DNA from: Chamaelirium japonicum
Lineage: Eukaryota; Streptophyta; Magnoliopsida; Liliales; Melanthiaceae
Direction of reading: 5' to 3'
NCBI GenBank assembly: GCA_947650365.1
Contig: OX393557.1
Coordinates: forward strand, 3,575,237 to 3,639,236
Length of the DNA stretch: 64,000 nt
Below are positions 44,143 to 54,463 of this stretch, in pieces. The notes beneath the pieces are model-generated. The model made no database searches. It was given only the letters and a program-made list of their open reading frames with translations, and had not been told where the DNA came from. The translations under genes were made by a program, and so were the position numbers. Each line of letters opens with the position of its first letter. The first letter of the stretch is position 1.

Positions 44143-44781
44143 TGTAAATTCTGTGATGAATAAAGCTCTCTTTCAAATGTTCAAGTGTACAAGTGTTCTG
44201 ATTTTCAATCCAAGTTCTGAAGCAATTACAAGTTATCCATATTCAAATTACCAGGTCTTTTAACAAGTTTGGGTGTTAGGGTTGCGACCCAACCCCTTAC
44301 TAGCAAATGTTAAAAACTGACCATTTTCAAGTTACCAGGTCTTAACATGTTTGGGTGTTAGAGTTGCGACTCGACCCCTTACTAGCGAATGTTAAACTGA
44401 CCTTCGAAATTCAATATCCAATTTCAATCAATTCGATATCGTCTAACAGGTTTGGGAGTTTGAGTTGCGACTCGACCCCTTACATTCAAATGTTATTCGA
44501 ATTCAAATTCAATTTTCAAAGTTACAAAGTTTGGGTGATTGAGTAGCGACTCAACCCCTTACATTCAAGTATACGCGTATTCAATTTACATTCAAATGTA
44601 TGTATACTCAATCATGTCAAATAGCATTCCAGAATTCAACATTCAAAGACATTCAACTCAAAAGAAGTGCAAGTTTCAAATACAAAAAAGATGTCTTCTA
44701 TTATCATCAAAATATGTCAGATACAAGGAGCTGTTACATTTCAAAAATTTACAAGTACAACAACAAAGAAGAAGAAAAGTC
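44143..44781. repeat. Gap between pol and the antisense gene, with four repeats
   Basis: AATAAA lies at about 44158-44163, 16 bases after the pol stop. Four copies of a GTTTGGGTGTTAGAGTTGCG word followed by ACTCGACCCCTTAC lie near 44268, 44350, 44450 and 44528, spaced 80-100 bp. The two transcripts would converge here. No gene was found in it. Confidence 0.7.
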
Positions 44782-47527
44782 TCAGGGCTTGGCCACACTC
44801 TTCGCATGCGACTTCTCCCCTTCAGATCCAGGACGAGCTTTACTCGCCACTGATGCCTTGGAGGATCGGACGCTAGCTACATGAGTCCTGAGCGCTTCTG
44901 CCGCCTTCTCTGCTGTCTCCTTGTAAACCTTGCACTCAGACAACGCGTGCTCCAGTGCCTTCTTCGAAGTCTCTTCTCTGGCAGCAAAGGCAGCGTGCTG
45001 GGTAGCAAGTTGTTGCTTCAGCTCTTGGATCTCGATGGTACGGCCACAGGACACATCCTCAACCTTTGAGAGTCGAGTCTTCAAAGATTCGAGTTCGTGA
45101 CTCTGTGCCTCACATCGATCCTTCAGCCCTTTGATCTCCAGCTTTCCCTCCCGAAGTTCCTTAATCTTGGTTTTGAGAGAAGCTTTCTTCGAAGTCAGGA
45201 GATCTCTTAGCTCATCTCTCTCCGCGGTCAACTGATTTATTTCAGCCACAGCTTCTTTTGCTCCCGCCCTCAAAGAGAGTTTGGTTGCAACATTCATAAG
45301 TGCTGAGTTCTGCAAAAGAACAAAAGAGTTGAATTATTCTGAAGAAAGATACGATTCAAATAATCGATCAAGCAGATGCACCTACCAACAGGTTAATTCT
45401 ATCAAAAGCTTCATCCAAAGTGGCACTCGGAAGGTTGATGAGTTTTCTGATCGCAGCAGTGGGGCGGTTGATATCAACGGCACCCAAGTTTTTTATTGTC
45501 GGAGTCAATCCAGCAGGCGTACCTGCAATCAAAGGGAATCAAAGTGTTAGATTATTTTCGAACTTCAGAAACAAGACATTCAAAGCAAGTTAAGTTCAAT
45601 TACCTGATGTTTCGACCTTCGGCTCTTTGCCTTTCCGACGATCAGAGCCACTCTTAGGAGTCGATTTCTCCTGAGTCGGGGTTGGCGCTGGTTGAGGTTG
45701 AGGAGCCCCATCCCCCACTCGACTTCCCCTCTCCAAATTAGCAGGGGGGGAAGCATTCCTGGGAGGTGAGGCTCTCTCTTCTTGCGACCCGCCTGGCTGG
45801 ATAAGCCCGGCCAGCATGGCCTCCACCTCGTTGAGCAGAGAGTGAGAGGGGGGAGGGGGTTGCTCAACCTCTACACCCCCACTCGTCGTTGCTCCTTCGA
45901 GACGGAGTACTTCTGGTGCAATTTGATCGAGGGGGGTGGGGTTGCTTCCAACCCCACCACTTTTCGACACCTTTATTTTGAAACGCAATGGCCTTTTCAA
46001 CTCTTCAAATTTGTAGGTGGGAACCACCTTTTTGCCGTCGCCCTCTGTGTCGAGAATTTCCTCCATCTGACGGGCTTTAACCTCGTCAATGGGAATAGGG
46101 ATCGAATCCTCCCCCGTTGCACCACCAGTGGGGGTGGGAGGAATTTCTTCCTCACCACCCCCATTCTCATCATCCCCACTGGAGGGGGTAGAAGACGGAT
46201 CGTCCTCGCTGTCCCCGTCCTCATCTTCGCCACTGCCACTGTTGTCGTGGCTGGCATTCTCAGTTTCTTCTTCTTCATTCTTCTTTTCTTCTTCTTCATC
46301 TTCTTTCTTCTTGTCTTGGTCTTCATCTTCCTTAGGCTTGACGAGAGTTTTTCGCTTCTTCTTCACTGGGCCTCTTTGGAGCACCAGTTTCTCGTCCATG
46401 GTAGGTAACCGGCGCCTCGCATTGTAGATTTTCTTCTCGGCCCGAACCTTCCGGATGACCTTGCCTGACTGAGGATCCTCCTCGTAGTCAGAGTATAGGA
46501 CCTCGTTGTCCTCGTACCTGTCCTTTGACCTGTGGAGGAGATTGGCCTTGCCATATCTCACAGGACAGTTAGAAAACTGTTTCCACGACCTGGTTCCACA
46601 GGTTAGTTCGAGGAACAAGTTATCTATGGCTCCCGCCCTCTCAGAATTCCAGGCGAAGATGCCTCCAGCGCTGTACATTTTCACCGCCTCGTGCACGCTG
46701 TCTCGGGGGGTGTCGGGCACTGACATAGACGTCCAGGCGCCAGATACAGAAATTGGCCAGTCAGTATACAACTTGTCCGAAGGAACCGTATCGGTGAGCG
46801 GCCGCAGGGGAGATACTCCAGTCAAATTATAGAAAGGGCTGTCCTTCCTGTAATTCCATCGATAATGAAAAAAGAAGTATCCGAGCTCAATCCTGGCAGG
46901 TTCACCATCCGGGATGCTGGAGTAACAGGCCCTCAAGTCCTCTTGAAAATCTGATTCCACCCGGCAGAACGCATAGATGATTCGCCAGGCATTCCCTGTG
47001 ACTTGCCCCGGGCAAAGGCCAGATGTATTCAGTAGTCTTGCAGCGAAGGGTGGCAGAGGCAGACGTAGGCCGCAGTTCATTTGGCCGATGGTCACGATGG
47101 TTCCCATGACCTTCTCGTTGCTGGCAAAATTGGTGAAGACGGTCTTCTTGTCGATGCCGAAAGCCGTCTGGATGCTAGGGAGTGAAGGCTGCGCTCCCTT
47201 CCCTTCAGTGAAGTAAGAGAGAAGTGCTTGCCACTTCTTCCTCTTTGTATCTGTGAACTCACCACCCACATTGTACATGTACTCCGTCTCGTCTGTCAGG
47301 GGCATAAGAGGACCCAGAACAAACTTCACTTTGGGGATGAATTCTGGCCTTGATGGCGCTGAGGCAAAACCTACCCCTTGGTGCCTCTTGCCCAGTTGGC
47401 CAAGTTCAGCTAGAGCAGCCTTGCCTTTGCCGCGGCCCCTCGGAGGAGATTGAACCTCGACAATTTCCTTCCCCTTTCTCTTCGAGGGAACTGTACCAGA
47501 CTTCTTCGAGCTGCTAGATGAAGCCAT
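44782..47527 (-). CDS. Antisense spliced gene of the Tat element (aORF)
   Basis: Minus strand, three exons: 47527-45604, 45522-45386 and 45309-44782. The introns (81 and 76 bp) are GT-AG, and phases 1 and 0 join the frames exactly, giving about 862 residues. The start MASSSSSKKSG at 47527 is preferred; the frame is open further up to 47743. The N-terminus is basic (PSKRKGKEI). A conserved globular part includes YFTEGKGAQPSLPSIQTAFG, NAWRIIYAFCRVES and LGYFFFHYRW. A long Asp/Glu/Lys-rich stretch comes next, then Pro-rich linkers. Exon 2 is conserved-looking (LTPTIKNLGAVDINRPTAAI). Exon 3 is a predicted coiled coil (ELESLKTRLSKVE). No signal peptide or enzyme motif is seen, and the function is unknown. 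Extra ORFs in this position, some antisense, are known from Tat elements. The basic N-terminus and coiled coil could suit a nucleic-acid or particle-associated protein, but that is inference. Confidence 0.85.
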
Positions 47528-47975
47528 TTGACCGATCGAACGAGAACAAGAACGAGAGCAGAAATCAAGAGAGCAAGGGTCTGGACTTCGAAAAATTTTG
47601 GAAGCGTGAGGCAAAATGACAGCCGGTGAAAGCTTTTGTACCCAGGGTAAAACAGGTGCGCAAATCGAGAAGACACGTGTCTTCACCATATCAAATCGCG
47701 TGTTTTTGTAGGTACACGTGGCATCCATCCGTAGCAAGCGCAAAACCAGGCGAACAGTCGCGACCAGGCGAAGCGTCGGACCTACCGGTCCGCATGAACC
47801 AACGGTCTAATCAAGCCACCTGTCTAGGTAAACCGGACCGCCGGTTCAAAGCAACCATCAAGCCAACCAAGGATTCAAAACAAGAAGAATCAAGCTCCAT
47901 CAATGTTCAAAACTCTGCCAAAATATCGAAGAACAAAGCAGCAAACTCTCTGAAGGGCAGGTTCGAAACTTTACC

Positions 47976-48880
47976 TTGACCGGATATTTCTTCACCGATC
48001 GGACAAACATGTCCGATCGGCGAAAGTTATCTGATCGGTCAAATTTCTACTGGATCTGGCAAAAAACCAAGGTTTTTTGCCGATCACTCGAACCTTGACC
48101 GCATATTTTTCACCGATCGGACAAACATATCCGATCGGCGAAAGTTATCTGATCGGTCAAATTTCCACTGGATCTGGCAAAAAAGTAAGGTTTTTTGCCG
48201 ATCACTCGAACCTTGACCGGATATTTTTCACCGATCGGACAAACATGTCCGATCGCCGAAAGTTATCTGATCGGTCAAATTTCTACTGGATCTGGCAAAA
48301 AACCAAGGTTTTTTGCCGATCACTCGAACCTTGACCGGATATTTCTTCACCAATCGGACAAACATGTCCGATCGGCGAAAGTTATCTGATCGGTCAAATT
48401 TCTACTGGATCTGGCAAAAAAGTAAGGTTTTTTGCCGATCACTCGAACCTTGACCGGATATTTTTCACCGATCGGACAAACATGTCCGATCGGCGAAAGT
48501 TATCTGATCGGTCAAATTTCTACTGGATCTGGCAAAAAACCAAGGTTTTTTGCCGATCACTCGAACCTTGACCGGATATTTCTTCACCGATCGGACAAAC
48601 ATGTCCGATCGGCGAAAGTTATCTGATCGGTCAAATTTCTACTGGATCTGGCAAAAAACCAAGGTTTTTTGCCGATCACTCGAACCTTGACCGGATATTT
48701 TTCACCGATCGGACAAACATGTCCGATCGGCGAAAGTTATCTGATCGGTCAAATTTCTACTGGATCTGGCAAAAAACCAAGGTTTTTTGCCGATCACTCG
48801 AACCTTGACCGGATATTTTTTACCGATCGGACAAACATGTCCGATCGGCGAAAGTTATCTGATCGGTCAAATTTCTACTA
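47976..48880. repeat. Tandem array 1, 118-119-bp unit, about 8 copies
   Basis: Units repeat near 48077, 48195, 48314, 48432, 48551, 48669 and 48787 and are nearly identical. Each holds ACCGATCGGACAAACATG, TCCGATCGGCGAAAGTTATC and TTTTTTGCCGATCACTCGAA. It lies upstream of the antisense gene's 5' end. Confidence 0.95.
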
Positions 48881-49725
48881 GGACAAACATGTCCGATCGG
48901 CGAAAGTTATCTGGTCGGTCAAATTTCTACTGGATCAGTCAAAAAACTCTGTTTTTTGACCGATCACTCGATTCTTGACCGGTTGAATTTTGCCCGATCA
49001 GTCAAAATTTGACCGATCGGTCAAAAGTGACCGATCGGTCAAAATCTAACCGATCGGATAAATTTCAGCTGATCGGTCAAAAATACTACTGGATCGGTCA
49101 AAAAACTCTGTTTTTTGACCGATCACTCGATTCTTGACCGGTTGAATTTTGCCCGATCGGTCAAAATTTGACCGATCGGTCAAAAGTGACCGATCGGTCA
49201 AAATTTAACCGATCGGCCAAATTTCAGCTGATCGGTCAAAAATACTACTGGATCGGTCAAAAAACTCTGTTTTTTGACCGATCACTCGATTCCTGACCGG
49301 TTGAATTTTGCCCGATCAGTCAAAATTTGACCGATCGGTCAAAAGTGACCGATCGGTCAAAATCTAACCGATCGGATAAATTTCAGCTGATCGGTCAAAA
49401 ATACTACTGGATCGGTCAAAAAACTCTGTTTTTTGACCGATCACTCGATTCTTGACCGGTTGAATTTTGCCCGATCGGTCAAAATTTGACCGATCGGTCA
49501 AAAGTGACCGATCGGTCAAAATTTAACCGATCGGCCAAATTTCAGCTGATCGGTCAAAAATACTACTGAATCGGTCAAAAAACCCTGTTTTTTTGACCGA
49601 TCACCCGATTCTTGACCGGTTGAATTTTGACCGATCGGTCAAAATTTGACCGATCGGTCAAAATTTGACCGATCGGTCAAATTTGACCGATCGGTCCAAA
49701 TTGACCGATCAGTCACTTTTTTCTC
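48881..49725. repeat. Tandem array 2, about 160-bp unit, about 5 copies
   Basis: The unit is marked by CTCTGTTTTTTGACCGATCA at about 48946, 49106, 49266, 49425 and 49585. Each unit contains several copies of the perfect palindrome TTTGACCGATCGGTCAAA or close variants, most dense at the right end. It merges with array 1 through a shared ACATGTCCGATCGGCGAAAG segment. Confidence 0.95.
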
Positions 49726-49823
49726 TAACATGCGGCAAGTTTCTTCGTGTCCGTTTTTCTAAACAGGAAGTTGCTATTTTTTGCACCAAGTCCAAGCCAG
49801 CTAGAATGCACTCTAGCTAACTT

Positions 49824-49831
49824 GGAGGGGG
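49824..49831 (+). other. Polypurine tract
   Basis: GGAGGGGG, then TAAC, directly before the 3' LTR. The same arrangement occurs at 24136-24148 and, on the minus strand, just right of 16565. It primes plus-strand DNA synthesis. Confidence 0.85.
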
Positions 49832-49835
49832 TAAC

Positions 49836-50781
49836 TGTGGGTGCAAATTTTGGCATAAATCTACCACGGGACCCACCAGCCCTGCCTGGTGGGCCCACGA
49901 GGACTACAGCGGGACCCACCAGCCCTGCCTGGTGGGCCCACGAGGACTACAGCGGGACCCACCGGCCCTGCCTGGTGGGCCCACGAGAACTACAGCGGGA
50001 CCCACCGGCCCTGCCTGGTGGGCCCACGAGGACTACAGCGGGACCCACCGGCCCTGCCTGGTGGGCCCACGAGGACTACAGCGGGACCCACCGGCCCTGC
50101 CTGGTGGGCCCACGAGGACTACAGCGGGACCCACCGGCCCTGCCTGGTGGGCCCACGAGGACTACAGCGGGATCCACCGGCCCTGCCTGGTGGGCCCACG
50201 AGGACTACAGCGGGACCCACCGGCCCTGCCTGGTGGGCCCACGAGGACTACAGCGGGACCCACCAGCCCTACCTGGTGGACCCCCGAAGACAACCGCAGG
50301 GCCCACAACTTTACCTGGAGAATCCCCAGATACTACAGCGGAAACCGCCATTCGCCACCCGGAGTGCCTATAAATAGCAGAGCCTTCGAATGTAAAAGGG
50401 GCCAGATCCACAAATCTGATTTCCACTCTGAGATCTGACTTTCAGAACCAGAACTCTGGGATTTCACACTTCCGATCTACCATCTCCCTTTGATCTTCTT
50501 TCAGAAAGATCAGTGTTTACAGTGATACTCGGCCTGTCGAGATCACTTCAACATAAGTGTTAGTGAATTCGGGTTGCACCCTATAGCACGGAGACGTAGG
50601 CTTCGGCTGAACTCCGAGACCACTTCCCGTGTCAAACTCTCTCTGGTTGCATCTCTCTGTTTACAAATCAAAAGCTTCAACTTCGATCAACAGATCGACC
50701 AACGATCTTCGACATCAACTTCGACTCCAATTGACTGGTGCTGCGAGAGTCTTCGGGTCGGCACGAAGATTTTCCCCCACA
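49836..50781 (+). repeat. 3' LTR of the Tat element, 946 bp
   Basis: It has the same length and landmarks as the 5' LTR: the 43-bp array including the variant unit with GAGAACTAC, TATAAATA at 50369 and the end CCCCCACA. CCAGT follows directly, completing the target duplication. Confidence 0.96.
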
Positions 50782-50786
50782 CCAGT

Positions 50787-51331
50787 CACAAGTCTCGTAT
50801 GGGTCTGGTGCCCATCAAAGATGCACGATGATTGTGCGGTCGGTTAGAGTGCAATTAATAAACATTTTGGGCCCATGACCGTGGTGACCAACTGGAGGAG
50901 ATTTGAACTCAACATCTAATGCAATATATTTAGAGTTCAAATCTCACCAAGTCGGTTCGCCCTGGTCGGAGGGCCGGGGTGCACATCACAACCCCCACGG
51001 CTACTGACCCCACTTCAGTCGACCCCAACTTCGTGGGGCTGTGATGCACACCGGCTGGACCCACCAACCGGCGTGGGCTCACCATCATAGATTTGTAATT
51101 ATTATTAGGGAATTTGGTGCATTGTCATCCCGAATAGCCAACACACTACTTCTTTCTTCAATTCAAGTGCCCCATGGTAATTTTTAACTATGGTTAGGCG
51201 TTGGTCAAGGTAGATTCACCATTCCTAACAATAATTATGAAAAAAAAATTTTAAAAAAATATACATCAAGTGGCATTTTTAGATTAATCATAACAAGAAG
51301 TATTTGCAAGCTACAGTTTACCATTAATTTA
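50787..51331. other. Intergenic with two hairpins
   Basis: GAGATTTGAACTC pairs with GAGTTCAAATCTC (about 50900-50950). GGTGCACATCACA pairs loosely with TGTGATGCACACC (about 50980-51050). No gene is seen. The hairpins suggest a small decayed element. Confidence 0.5.
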
Positions 51332-51512
51332 GAGAAATGCTATTCATCCTGAAGGTTTTTTCGATTTCGCGGGCCCGATTGACGTGGCAGTGTGCAACTC
51401 GTGCTGTTAATGATTTTAAAATCGCTAGTGGGTTTCAACCACCAGTTGCATGCTACCACGTCAATTGCGTCGGCGAAATCGGGACAAACCTTCGAGCTGA
51501 ATAGCATTTCTC
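51332..51512. mobile_element. Foldback MITE (Mutator-like), 181 bp
   Basis: The ends GAGAAATGCTATTC and GAATAGCATTTCTC are exact inverted repeats. Inner arms include GATTGACGTGGCA against TACCACGTCAATT. The 9-bp flanks ATTAATTTA and TTAAATTTA match at 7 positions. Same family as 7073-7254 and 7290-7424. Confidence 0.88.
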
Positions 51513-52043
51513 TTAAATTTATCGACCGTTGATCGTGTTGTTTTAAGTTTTTTTTTTTAATTTTTTTTTTAATCATGATCCAAGTAGAGTGAATTGACCA
51601 TCCATTAAAAAAAATTAGTTAAAAAGTACCACGTTATACCTAAATATAGAGGAAGACTAACATGTTGGCTGGTTGGAAGGACCAAACTCCCTATTCCCTT
51701 ATTATATAGATAATAAAAAAAGAGAAGGTAATAATTCAAGATTTGATGTGAGTACAAAATGGATAAGCCAAATAAATTAAAAAGTTATTTTCCATTAACA
51801 GTTCTTTCAGAGACCCATCCCCGATTCATATACCCAAACGAAAATACTTTAAATCCAACTCAACGACGTCCCATTAAATACCTAATAAACTATAACGCCT
51901 AAAACCGAAAAAATTATTATCCAAACTCTTAAAAAAAAAAAAACTAATTACTCAATAAGTAACAGCACTAATTAATAAAATTAAAATAGGTTAAGTTGTG
52001 CAGAGACAATCAATGTAGGTTTTCGTCTGCATGCGCGAGCTTT
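51513..52043. other. AT-rich spacer downstream of the vWA gene
   Basis: A- and T-rich sequence with long T and A runs. No gene is seen. The 3' UTR of the vWA gene must lie in its right part. Confidence 0.5.
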
Positions 52044-53717
52044 TTACGTACGGCCGTGCTTCCGGGACCTCTCCACCATGTCGCGCATCGGGCCAGTCTG
52101 GTACCCGACGTGCCGCCTCCTCCTCTTCTCTCTATCCAGTGACGCTCCTCCACTCTTTCGCCGGCCCTCTCGATGTAGCCGGGGAGCTTGGCAGCTGGAG
52201 GCCGCTAACGGCGGCATCCCCATGGCATCATCCATGCCGTACTCGTCACCGTCTAGCTCGAACGCTTCCTCATGCATCGCCAATGCGCCCCCGGCGGCCC
52301 TCTGCCTAGAGTGCGAGCTCATGCCGGAGAACGCATACGCCCTCCCCGACATCTCGTACACGTGCATGTCCGCCATCCTCCTCTGTATCTCCTGCAGCTC
52401 CGCCTCCAGCCATCCGGAGACCACGTCGCCGGCCTGGGCAGCTGCCGAGACAGCGAGAGCCGACATTCCGCTAGTGAGCACCGCCTTCGCTCCCTCCAAG
52501 TCCCCCATGTCCGCCCTCCTCTGGGCCTCCCTCATGCTCTCTGCCACCAGGACCCGGTTCCTCTGCCCGTCCACGATCAGGCTCACCGCCCGGTCCTCCG
52601 CTGTGAGGGACTCGGGCCGCCGGATCACCGCCGTCTCGCCGTCCACATGGATCGCTTCCTGGGTCTGCGGGTCCTTGTACGAGCACTTCACCACCACCAG
52701 CGGCATCTGCTCCTGCGGCCCTTTACCCTGGGGGATCGAGATGTGGACGAGAAAGTCCTTATCTTCCTCGGCGTACAGATCCCCGACGGTGATGACCGCC
52801 TCCAGGCCGTGTCTGAGGACTCTGGAGCTGTAGCTCCCGGAGGACACAGAGGCGATGCGAACTCCATCGGAGGCGGCGCTCACCATGAGCTCCACCTGCT
52901 GGGCAACCACGCTGAGCAGGCCGCCGATGCACATGGCGAAAGCATCCTGTATGCACTCCTCCTTCTCTATGAAGGAGTAGGTGCCGCCGGAGGCGTCGGC
53001 TATCGCATGCATGGCCCTCGAATCATGATCCGATCCGAACCCGAAGGTGTGGATCGGCACGATGTAGCTCGGCAGGAGGTGGCTATATTGTTGACGGTCG
53101 AGTTGGGGGTTGTCGGTGTCTTGACCGTCGGAGAGGAGGATGAGTCCGGCAACCGCGTTACGGTGGCGGCGTTGTTCCAGCACACGGAGCGCGGTAATGA
53201 GGCCGCTCTTGATGTTGGTCGAGCCACCGGCGTTCAGGGAGTCCACTGCTCTGGACGCGCGGAAACGGCCGGGGTCCGACATGCAACAGAGTTTGAGGGT
53301 GCGGCCGGCGTGAGAGGAGAAGGTGACGATGGAGAGGCGGTCGGAGGGGCCCAGCGTGTCGATGATGAAGCGGACGGCACGCTTGAGGAGGATGATCTTG
53401 TGGCCCACCATGCTGCCGCTGACATCGAGCACGGCGACAAGGTCAATCGGGGTCCGGTGACGGCTTCCGGTCGCGAGGGGCGGGGCCTGGGCCTTGACAA
53501 GGACGGCAAAGTCGGAGGGGGAAGCAGATGCGGCGACGGCGGGGAATTCGGTGAAGGTACTGAGGGTGGCGGTGGCCTCTGGTGACGAGTGCTGGTGGGG
53601 AGGCGGCGTTGTTTGTAGTGGTGGCGGGGGAGGCGGAGGGAGGGGCTCGTCGTCGTCGAAGATGGTGTTGGTGGTGGTATCGGATCTTATCCGAGCGTCC
53701 AACATCCTGCGAGTCAT
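52044..53717 (-). CDS. vWA-domain protein, WAV3-like without RING
   Basis: 557 residues, no intron. The N-terminus (1-50) is a Pro-rich linker with an acidic DDDEPLPPP stretch. The vWA domain spans about 90-270, with a complete metal-binding MIDAS set: DVSGS (Asp98, Ser100, Ser102), Thr167 and Asp197 in ILLSDGQDT. A C-terminal region (about 290-470) resembles the domain that follows vWA in plant WAV3-type RING ligases. WAV3-family E3 ligases normally carry a RING before the vWA; none is visible here or in the 300 bases upstream, so it may act as a partner rather than a ligase. No signal peptide; probably cytosolic or nuclear. The start MTRRMLDARIRSD is the first Met after a short leader. The gene is far more GC-rich than its surroundings, which keeps long shadow frames open on the other strand. 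Confidence 0.88.
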   Translation of the reverse strand: MTRRMLDARIRSDTTTNTIFDDDEPLPPPPPPPLQTTPPPHQHSSPEATATLSTFTEFPAVAASASPSDFAVLVKAQAPPLATGSRHRTPIDLVAVLDVSGSMVGHKIILLKRAVRFIIDTLGPSDRLSIVTFSSHAGRTLKLCCMSDPGRFRASRAVDSLNAGGSTNIKSGLITALRVLEQRRHRNAVAGLILLSDGQDTDNPQLDRQQYSHLLPSYIVPIHTFGFGSDHDSRAMHAIADASGGTYSFIEKEECIQDAFAMCIGGLLSVVAQQVELMVSAASDGVRIASVSSGSYSSRVLRHGLEAVITVGDLYAEEDKDFLVHISIPQGKGPQEQMPLVVVKCSYKDPQTQEAIHVDGETAVIRRPESLTAEDRAVSLIVDGQRNRVLVAESMREAQRRADMGDLEGAKAVLTSGMSALAVSAAAQAGDVVSGWLEAELQEIQRRMADMHVYEMSGRAYAFSGMSSHSRQRAAGGALAMHEEAFELDGDEYGMDDAMGMPPLAASSCQAPRLHREGRRKSGGASLDREKRRRRHVGYQTGPMRDMVERSRKHGRT

Positions 53718-54431
53718 CGTAGCATGCTAGGGTTCCCGGAAACCAAACTTGAAACAACAAGAAGAACTAGTTAGGGTTTCTGCACCTCTCTTGATGAAAT
53801 TAACGGCAGACCCCTCAGTGACTCAGTCCTTCATATACTAAGAACAGTTACTTGACGGCTACTCCACGATTCCCAAAATCACGGGACCGCTACGCCTGAC
53901 GTGAAGGGAATCAGGGATAGGATCACCAGTTTTTTTTTATTTATATTTTGAGAAATATTATGGAAAAATTAGTCCTAAACCTTTGTGTAGCCTAAACTTT
54001 AGCTAAAACCTAAAATTTATACAGCGTTATTACTGACGTTATCCCAGATGTAAACAACAAGCGCTAAACGAATTTTTTTGATTCAAATCACGTGCTGAAT
54101 AGGAAACTGCTGACATGTACATCCTCCAAAGATACCAGAAATACCCCAATTCTGTTACCATCATATCTATGATTCAATTCGCGTGCTGAATAGGAAATTG
54201 CTAACGTATCCCCCAAAAATATCAAAAATATCCTAATTCTGTTACGAGATATGATTCTTTCATCTTCTTTCTCGTTTCTTTTTAACATTATATATAGTTT
54301 TAGGATTTCTTTGTATTAGATCTACAAATTTTTCTCTTGGATTGCCATATTTTTTACCTGATTTGTTCTTCTTCCTTGATTTATTTCATCAATAATTGGA
54401 TTACTATATGAAATTTGTTTGATTTTTTAGA

Positions 54432-54463
<32 letters not shown>

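Larger units (their letters stand above)
37202..50781 (+). mobile_element. Complete Ty3/gypsy Tat-lineage retrotransposon, 13.58 kb
   Basis: Layout: 5' LTR 37202-38147, PBS 38151, gag-protease 38293-40761, leaky-looking UAG, pol to 44142, antisense spliced gene 47527-44782, tandem arrays 47976-49725, PPT 49824-49831, 3' LTR 49836-50781. Flanking CCAGT (37197-37201 and 50782-50786) is a perfect 5-bp target duplication. Both LTRs are 946 bp and I saw no difference between them, so insertion was recent. Lineage call: a second, archaeal-like RNase H between RT/RNase H and integrase, no chromodomain, and extra antisense coding capacity downstream of pol are hallmarks of Tat elements. It may be able to move on its own. 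Confidence 0.96.

Noticed and set aside
47976-49725. CRISPR-like direct repeats
   Set aside because: Units are contiguous and nearly identical over their whole length, with no unique spacers, inside a plant retrotransposon.
50900-50960. A tRNA-derived SINE, from a GAGTTCAAATCTC word resembling a pol III B box
   Set aside because: The word is one arm of a local hairpin, no A box at the right distance was convincing, and there is no poly(A) or T-run tail.
52272-53585. 437-codon frame on the plus strand
   Set aside because: It is the shadow of the GC-rich vWA gene on the minus strand, which has complete MIDAS motifs. The plus frame resembles no protein.
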